Shown here piece by piece: positions 14,601 to 23,600 of a DNA stretch of 64,000 bases; within the stretch, counting starts at the first letter, position 1; each line of letters begins with the position of its first letter. The stretch spans positions 41,564 through 105,563 of the forward strand of contig QNGE01002708.1 of assembly GCA_008508345.1 (NCBI GenBank). Reading direction: 5' to 3'. The translations under genes and the position numbers were made by a program. The DNA comes from Paragonimus westermani (taxonomy: Eukaryota > Platyhelminthes > Trematoda > Plagiorchiida > Troglotrematidae). The notes under the pieces are model-generated. The model was not told the origin of the DNA, made no database searches, and was given only the letters and a program-made list of their open reading frames with translations.

Positions 14601-17600
14601 AGTTGTTGGTTAATGTGACCTATCAAAAAAATGTACTAGTCTGCTCAGAGGAACGGTCATACTAGTTATTATCCGACCAACCGACCGTTTGTTCAGGCAG
14701 GTAACAACGGTCGGTAGACTCTGCAGATGAATTGTAATTAGTGATCTACACTGAGCTTGACTGAGCTTGGTGGAATGTGTGATCGTTACCGAACGAGTTT
14801 CAGAAGCAGATTCGCGCTAGCAGCAAGATTATCGCAGTGATTCGACTGCATACAAGTAAAATCAGTAATATCAAAGGCTGTGGAAACGAAAGGGACAACG
14901 GTTATACTGAGGGCGTTTCTTAACTGAAAGAAGACATACATCGCGAGATGTTAACATTTCCTTTACTTTCTTCAGTCACAAACTTGGAACATTAGAATAT
15001 GAAGAACATGTGGATAGCAACACAACAGAATTGTTCAGTGATTGGGTTTATATGGGAAAAAGACTATCGTCAGTTCCAAACAAACTGCTTGAATCAACAG
15101 TTTACGCACACACAGAGCCAGACGATAAAAACTGATCAACACTGTCTCGGAGAAAGGAAGAAGTCTTGGGTTCGGAGTACGTAACACTACTTGAAACCAA
15201 TTGGCCGGGTCAACAAAATGACCTGTTCCCATGATGGGCTTCGTGATGGATGTGGTCGATTTCGTCTCACTCGCTCTGTTGTGAATATCTGTTGCGTCAT
15301 AGCAACCTCCTAGGCGTATATTCGGAGATTCTTTGTCGTGGGTACCGATTTGTTCTGTCGATATAGATGACACCGCAACTGCAGGTGAAGTGATAGATTA
15401 CATGTGAGACAACATTTCGGTAGGTCACGATTAAGAATGAGCTGAGCGTCACTTCTAGCTGTGGGTGGCAATCGCAATTCAGTCGCAGGAAATGTACGAT
15501 TTTGAGCAGACTGTAATTTTCACTTACGGCAGTTGTGATATGATCGCCTTTGAAGGGTAGGTTCAAAAAGACTTGCTTCTTGGGAACCGTATTCACGACA
15601 GTCCTGGTCAGTCTTTTCTGGTTGTAAACATTGATGAACTGCTCAGGGTATCCGTTGGCTAGCAATACCCTTCGTAATTTCACCTATTCCCCTTGCAAGA
15701 AGTCAGCGGTGCATATCTCCCGAGTTCGTACCAGGCCTCTATTGCAAGTAAAAAGAGAACTGCAAATACTGCCGGTTCCAAGTGGCTTTGTAGTGCACTA
15801 AACGTTGAAATGGGCTATCCTACCGTCCAGTAAGTAAAGTGTCTAGAAAAATAAGCTGTTGTTTGTTTCCTCCTCATGAGAAACAGAGATTAGGACAAAC
15901 GGAAGTGGAACAGGTTAACGGTGAATTAAAATGGGTATTAGTGGTGAAAATCAGAATATAACCTACATAACGCGTAGAGTGTCTGGCATCATCTGTAGCA
16001 TCAGATAGTTTTAATTCAATCATTCACAGAAATATATCTGCGAGTGCAGGACCCAATGAGCTATCCACTGCTACACCGTCAACTTGTTTATAGGCGAATT
16101 TTTCGCAATCAAAACATATTTTCTGTACATTGAAGTTCGGGTTTCTTAAGGAAATCAGTTGGCAGACAAAAAGGTGAATTTTTGTGAGAAACAAAATTGC
16201 ACAAAAAGTCAACTGTTTCTCGGAAGGGAGGACGGTATCAGGTCGAAGGGATCTTTTACACAATGAGAGGTAAACATCTTATGGATCGGATGAAGGATGT
16301 CCAGGATTTGTTTGGCAAGATTGTGGTATGCTGAGTTGTCTGTGCACAAGGTTGGCCTTAACGGGACACCACATTTATGGGTTTTTGGAGCACCTCTCAA
16401 CTGTTATGTGTGGGTTCCGGTCGGCTTCACCTGTCTGTATTGCAATTCCGAGATATGCCCATGTAGTCGTAAGATTTGAAGTTTTCTTGGTATTTGATTC
16501 TCTGTCAAAATGCCTTTGTCAGCCTTACTGATTGCGTGAAATTTTCGTGTGTCCGTTAGGAAACCTTTCGTTTCTGACCCATAATCAACTTTGTTTATGT
16601 GCGGGAACCTTTGTCTGGTTGGAGGAAAACCGCAGCTTTCACTTCTCGCAATTGTTTTAAAGCTTGGTTATGTTCACCTGTCAAACAGCAATGCTGGAGT
16701 ACAGGTGAAGTTAGGAAATGGTGCGAAATATCGACCAGCTTTGAGCGGAGTCATCTTTCCTTTCCCTGTGACGTTGGAGAGAAGTCTTTTACTTCATCAT
16801 ACAGGTAGTCAAATTGCACATGTGTTTGCAATCGGTCGAATCTGATGGGAGGAATATTAAATTCCACTCCCAGGGAGAGAACCTCAAATTGTGCTTGCGT
16901 AAGCTGGGCTGACGATAAGTTTTGCACGTGTATTAAGCTATCTGCATGGAGCAAGGACTCATTATCCGAACACGACAAAGTTCTCTGTCTGATCTGATGA
17001 GCGCCCCCATGAACTGATCAGTAGACAGTTTATGGGCAACCTCCAAATGGATAGCACGAGTCTGAAAACAAGTGAACACCTAGCTGTAGCTCGTGTGTTT
17101 GCTTCTACCTATCTTGACCTTGAAGAGACCAGAATAGCCCACTTCAGTATACCGGAATGGTTACTCATCAGCAGTCACTCTGCTTATTAGTCGTGGGGCC
17201 GTTATCTACTCATATGGTTTAGAAAACAGTAATCTACATCTACAGCACTTACTAATCGCGCGTCTAACAGTTGTCATGCCTTTTAAGACCCAACATTTCG
17301 TCCGTATGGATGCAAGTACATGTGTGACACTCACGTGACCTTCCGTCTCGTGGTGCTGCTTAAATATAAGCTCTGTGACTTGTATCGTTTTTGTCAGCGC
17401 TTATACAAGCATTGTATCGTTTTTGTCAGCGCCTATACGTTTCTTGTCAATTGGTTTAGCCTTGAGGTATTTCGTGTCATCTGAAAAACGCTGTTCGTGA
17501 ACAGGCATGATCAACTTGCTGGTTGCTCGTTCCAGGTCGAATACACTCAGTGGCCTTGGCTTTGCCGGATCTCCTTGGTTTCCAGAAGAAGCGAGAGAGC

Positions 17601-20600
17601 CATGCTACTGCCTTCACTCATTTTAACCAATCTGAATATCGTGGTACCAGACATTTCAAAATGGGATTCACTGCACACACAGTCTGAATAGCTAGAACAC
17701 GCCTAACCTCGAAGTCCTCGTTCGTCAGTGTAGTAGAGGTTGATAACGTTGGCCAGCTGCTCTCTGATAGCTCTAGAAACTCCGGTCTCCGGAGACAGTG
17801 ATCCACCTCATGGGGGGATGAATGTGAAAATCTTCTCGATACTACGTCGGCCGGGTTCAGCTCTGAGGGCGCATGTCCCCACTGTGATATAGTGGTATAC
17901 TCACGCAGTAATTTCACTCGATCCGCAACGAGTATCGCAAAGCGCAACGTGGTATTGCGAATATATTGCAGTACTAACATTGAGTGTGTCCACAAAACTA
18001 CGCGATGGATACACGTTCTCAGTTCATCCACAAGCAGCTGAATCACTCTCGCTGGGAGGAGGGCCACCGTGAGTTAAAGCCTCAGGATAGTAATCGTTTT
18101 GTATGAGGCAACCCTTGATTTCCCTAGAAGGAAAAAGAATGTAACCGAATCGCTCGACGCTGTCAGGTTAATACGACCAACTCTACCGGATCCCATCACA
18201 GATGCATCACATAATAAGTGCAATTCTATTCCAATGGCCGCGGATATATCCGGACATACACACAGAAGTCCTTTCTCATAACTTTCTTATAGGGTGAACA
18301 TTCAACTCACATACCTTAGGAGGGTCAGTTAAAGAAAGTGATCTCTATCACAGCTTAAGGCCCACGTGTCACATTCCGCAACCGATGCTTCAAAAACATT
18401 TCCTGCTGTGACGGCTATCAAAAACGGAGGAGCACTCCAATAAGGTTACTGATCAAGTCAGTCCCTTGCAGCAGAACGTGGTTAAGAGTCACTCCTTGAT
18501 ACGCGACAACGTAATCAAACATTATTCGCACCTTACCTGGCTTATTTGGAATAAGTACTGGTCGATGTGGTACATACCATCATCTGGCACGATTAACGCA
18601 CTGGAGCGAGAGGTTTCTTATATAGCTCTTGCGGACGTGGCTGTATATAACGGCTGCAAACTTCGATTTCAATATGGCATCCTTAAGTAGCTTTCGTTTA
18701 GGTGAGTACATATGTCGCTCACACATCGAATGATTATCAGGTACTTGCTTCATCCCTGTCCTCAATGGTGAACCTATTTCGAGCTGACCATCCAAAAAAG
18801 ATAGTGAAGTCCCCGCCTTAACTAGGGCTATGTTATCTTCGATTGACAGAGCTCTTTATTCCGAGATTCCCGGTTCAACGAATTCTAGAAAAAACACTCT
18901 TTGAATTTGTCCTCCAAAGACACCAACCGAACACCGCCGTCGTTTACACACTTGGACATTCCAGGTGCAGCACAAATTGCACCCCTGAGGCTCCACCCAA
19001 GCGCTATTCCAATAGCATACGTTTTCTATCTGGTTCCTCTTCATTGTCCAAATAACCAATGTGCCTGGGGAACGCCGCATCTAGTGAGAACTCCTACACC
19101 TTTGTCTAAGGTACCAGCGAAGTCGAGTCCTGCTAGGTGAGTCCACTGTTGCGACTCCGTCAGAGGTGGCCTGCTGATGTGCGCATCAGATGATTTATCA
19201 ACAGTATAAGCTGAGTTTACAGGAATGGTGTTGGCCTTATCCAGAGATTGAGCTGCAAATGCCACTCAGACATGGTACTACACCAGTATTATGCAGAGTA
19301 CGCATGGAAAATCAACAGAGACTATTCGGTGCATCGAGCTTGCGAGCTACCATTTCGTTTGATAAGGTGATATCCGAGTTATCGTTCAAAAATACATTCG
19401 TCTCAATGGAGCACGTTTGGCTTACTAACCGAACAGGTACAAAGCCCGAAAGAACATCTTTTTAACTGGTAGAAGTTGCACCACATTACACAGCCTCTTC
19501 ATTTTTCTTGGGTATACGTGGTGACACGCGATCATGCATGCGAATATGGTGGCGCCCACCAAAACCAGACCTTAGACACTTAACAGGGACTCTGCATGAC
19601 TTGACCATTTGGTTGACCTTCAGATAAATAAAGCACCGTCTGTTGAGTGTGGTTGTGTTCCTACATTGTTCTAACGAATGAGAAACGAAGTAAGTACAGT
19701 CAATAAGGTCACGGTCACCTCTGCACAGGAAACAACGTGTAGGTTGTTTACTCAAGCTGATGGCCGTCACGTTAGCATTGCGTCTGGACCCCTTGAGATC
19801 AGCCGCATCCAAATTGCTAGGAGTAATGAGCTTTGTATCGGGCAACCTAACTAGTTGGCCATATTCACTACTGACTTCCGGTATTCTATTCTCAGTGGAG
19901 TTGAACAAATCGCCAATGGTGGGCTCCCTTCTGGAGATCATTACATTGCCAGCCATATTTACCCATTTTTCCTGTAGGCCACCTGGCAACTGTTCAACCA
20001 CTCGGGTCAAATTATTAAACCCATTTAACTCTTCCGACCTACTTAACCGGAACAACGTAATGTTTCACGCCCACATTTGGGGGCTAGGCGCCTACAACCA
20101 TCCAAGTCAGAAATACCTAACTTGGGACCACCGAACTCTTCATGCGTTACAGACTGAACGGTCTGATGTGGGCAGCCAAACTTACTTTTGAGTATATCTA
20201 TGGCTTATCTATATCTAATCGACTCAGATAAGACCACACAATGCTCTATGAATTCCCTCACCTTACCATGGCAATAATAACCTAAATATGAGGGCCTTTA
20301 GTTATCGTCATTCAGTCTGTTTGCAACATTATTTTCAAATTTTTTAAGAAATCCATGAAAGCGTCTTGGCGATCCATCAGGTGGTTCGACCTCAAGCTTA
20401 GGCAGATCTACACTCAGTATTAGTGATCCGAGTGACTCTTCCAGCCTCTTGATAACGCTATTCGCCTGACAGGACTAAGCTGGTGAGTGGGATGTTTCTG
20501 TCCCGTCGCGTTCTTTTGTTTTAGTTAAAACAATCCGTTCGGGGTTTTGTGGGATTCCAGCAACCACCGCTGAAGCTCAAGCCTTCTTCTGTGCAGTTTA

Positions 20601-23600
20601 TGCTCTTCTTCTGCAAGTAACAATTCTTCTTGCCTCAGCTACGTCTCCAGGAATGCCAGAGTGCAAGATTCTGGTGAGACGCAAGTTTAAGGTGATCTGT
20701 CTGCCTCCTCTGATGGTTCTTCTACAGGGCCAGAATCCTGCATAGTTTTAAGAGCCCCAAATGTACGGCGAGCATAAGAAACAGCACAAATATCACCAAT
20801 CACCTGGTTTTCAGGAGCATGGGAAATAGAACATAAATTGCTTAGCTTAAAATTGTCAAAAACATCACGGGGCGACTAACAGTTTACTACTACAGCAGAA
20901 GATGGGTTTGAGGGTAAATAGTGGGGTATCACACACCCCATCAGCCACCGCCTCTTTAATAGGTGAGGGACCGTTCGAAAAACGGCGAAGCATTGAGTAA
21001 TTCCAGAGACTACAGGTTGAAGGGTCGATCATGTTGACATTTGTAGGATAATCAGGTATTATAGTTTCTCCAACCTGAATCCTTTTGGGTTTTCGTCGAC
21101 CGTGCATCATATAGCCAATGGATGTACGCAACTGAACAATTAGGAAGACCCGAATCCACCGATGACTTGAAAACTCGTTATTCAACTACTGTCAAATCGC
21201 TACTGACGGTTTAGGGGTAATTCACCCAATAACGCATACTGAACACTTCCAATAGCGCTTATCCAGACGGTCGGGTAAACGCGACTCTCTTCCAAGTCCA
21301 AATCTTCAAAAAAAGTTATTAGAAGGATGCGAATTTATACAACACTATTAAATGGATTCACAATAGAGGTGCTATCTCGCCTTGATTGTGAATCAGCCGG
21401 ACACACACAATATCCCACAGGAAGGCGTTCAAATTGGAGTAGCCAAACAAGAATCCGCCAACGGCCACCATTCAACGAGGAATGAGTTCATAGAAACAAT
21501 CGAGTGCGAATGAAGTTGGGTATGTGTCAAGCAATACCAAGAAAATTTCAACAGATAAGAAATAATAGTCACAAAAGGAAGAAATCAAATACTGTGCATT
21601 TGTGGTACGAAATTCATCATGATCATTTAATGCACATGACATGGACTAATAAGGTCAACTTTGGGATCGGCTTTTTACAAACATCACTTCGCATCATACC
21701 AAACAAAGAGGACAAACGTACCAGACGAACTTCAATAGATCCGAAAATTCCCCTCATTTCAAATAGAATAGCACCCTTTGGAGAAGTGGGTGAGTTTGAG
21801 GTCGTCTTAGGTTATAAATTCCACATCATAAACACAATGTTCATCTTGTACGGACTAGCTCTGCTATTCAGTTAACCAGGATCAACACTTTTATAACTAG
21901 GTAATAAAAATCCATATAAAGTACCTGAGGTTCGGGAAAATTTAAACCGACAAATAAAGTGGCACCCCCAATCAGAGCGAATGGTCCGAGCCAGGAGGAC
22001 ATGCCTGAATTTTTACATATTGACTCGGTAGACCACCAGACTCAAGGTTTCATGCAGCACATACCACATATTCCAGTGGATCGACTAAGCCAACGGAATA
22101 TCTTAACCTAACAACACATGCTGTTTCCAACGTTGGCTCAACTCCAGCTATCAGAAACGTTACTAGCACACTGCGTTTAAACGAATATCAGCATGGCCTA
22201 TTCATAACCGATCGCCTTAGGACCAAACAAACGGCGATTTCCCTTTACTCAGTGGGTCAGGAAAAGCTGACTAATGTCTGTGCCCTTGCCCCGCTCTGAC
22301 AGTCTATACAGGCGCCCTATTTCCACAGTCGGCTCACGCAGAAACAGCGTTTTTCAGCCTACGCAACGTGTTGAACCGGCATGTTCTCAATTTGCATCTC
22401 CACTATACGAGGCTGCGAATCGTGGTTCATCGGCCCGTGGAGGATGCCACTTGAGAACTTTTTTACTGACACAAATGTCACCGAACAATAGCAACTTATA
22501 GGAAGGTTGCGCCCTTTCCACATCCGGTATGAGCCAACCAATTAATGCCGATTTGCCTAGAACTTGCTTTTACGACGTGTGTCCATGTATTTTAATAGTC
22601 GTTGCAACATGCACGCGGTGAGTTATCCTGTTACCATATTTGGCAAAATTCTCACGAACGCACTGACCGAATACATGTTCGAACCAAAACTCGATCCTGG
22701 TCAGCCAACATTTCGGTTTTTGTGGGAGGTTGTCAGCTTAGCAGCTGTCTTGATTAAAACGAGGCCGCGGCAGAAGATTTCGAGAGTTTCTGCAGGTTTT
22801 CAAAAGTTTACTGGTGAAGCTCACAATTGTAAAGTCACAAAACAATTTCTGTCTAGTGTGTCAAGTACGCCTACAATAAGGCTCATATTGGTTAGTGAAA
22901 ATGCATTAGAAACGATCGTCCCCAAAACAAAATAACCGAAAATTATGTGGAGCAAATTCATCTCTATTCCACCGACCAGATTGCCAGAATCCGACAACCA
23001 CGTCTGTTGGCCGACATTTCTGCACAAATGCCAGAGAGAATTCCAAAGCAGTTCGATGCATTCCGAAACCACCTTCGAACTCAATCTGAGAAACATATCG
23101 ATTGATGGGCAAACTGCTGTTTTCGAGCAGTATCCCGTGATACAAGATGTGGCAATTCGAGAGAGGATCGTTGCCGGATCTGATGCTGTGCTGGTTGCGT
23201 GTCAGGAAGAAGTCTTTTCACAGCAGGGCAACTGTACTATGATAAGAAACCAGAGGCCAGGTGAGGAAAATTCAGCACTCGTTTTAATACACTGCGCACA
23301 ATTTTCAAACTCCCCCAAAATCGAGAGGTGGAGTTCAGTAGAGCGGTCGACTAGATTAATTTGCCCCTAGTTGTTAGGGTTGACTCAGAGCCAAACTTAT
23401 GGTTAATCGGACTTACTTAGGGCTGACAGATGAACAAATGCCGGGCAACCAATAACGTTGGCTGATTGTCACCTGTCGGATAATTCACACTCAATTTCGG
23501 CATATGGACTGAGAGAACAACCTGGTCAAAACGATCCCATACTGTTGTACACCTAGAGTTTTCACGTTTGGTAATTCGCAATACTATGAACACGAAGATC

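Larger units (their letters stand above)
15050..16985 (-). mobile_element. Penelope-like element (RT + GIY-YIG), decayed
   Basis: Read on the minus strand from 16985. The N-terminal part has NLSSAQLTQAQFEVLSLG and EFNIPPIRFDRLQTHV. The RT part has APKTHKCGVPLRPTLC and then KQVDGVAVDSSLGPALADIF (Penelope-type D-G-V-A-M-G-S-P-L-G-P with changes). This is followed by a KKQVFLNLPFKGD segment and the GIY-YIG endonuclease with FTCSCGVIYIDRTNRYPRQR, in which the Gly of Y-I-G is Asp. After a frameshift the C-terminal tail shows GHFVDPANWFQVVLRTPNPR. Several frameshifts and stops are present, so it is not autonomous. It is nested in transporter intron 2 directly beside the BEL/Pao element. Confidence 0.85.
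17430..20700 (-). mobile_element. BEL/Pao LTR retrotransposon, decayed and internally deleted
   Basis: Minus-strand order from 20700: gag with coiled coil (RQEELLLAEEEHKLHRRRLE region, about 20560-20660) and a capsid-like segment (20290-20420), gag zinc-knuckle region (19486-20055), protease-RT linker (18840-19265), RT (18255-18800), RNase H (17618-18067) and the start of the region before integrase (17430-17617, LSVFDLERATSKLI). Integrase proper and both LTRs were not found. A 481-base internal deletion at 18254/18255 is shown by comparison with the 62.4-64.0 kb copy. It is dead by many stops. Confidence 0.85.

Noticed and set aside
22564..22935. A 123-codon plus-strand open frame upstream of exon 3
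   Set aside because: No motif, it ends in stops before exon 3, and its phase and splice sites do not fit the transporter model.
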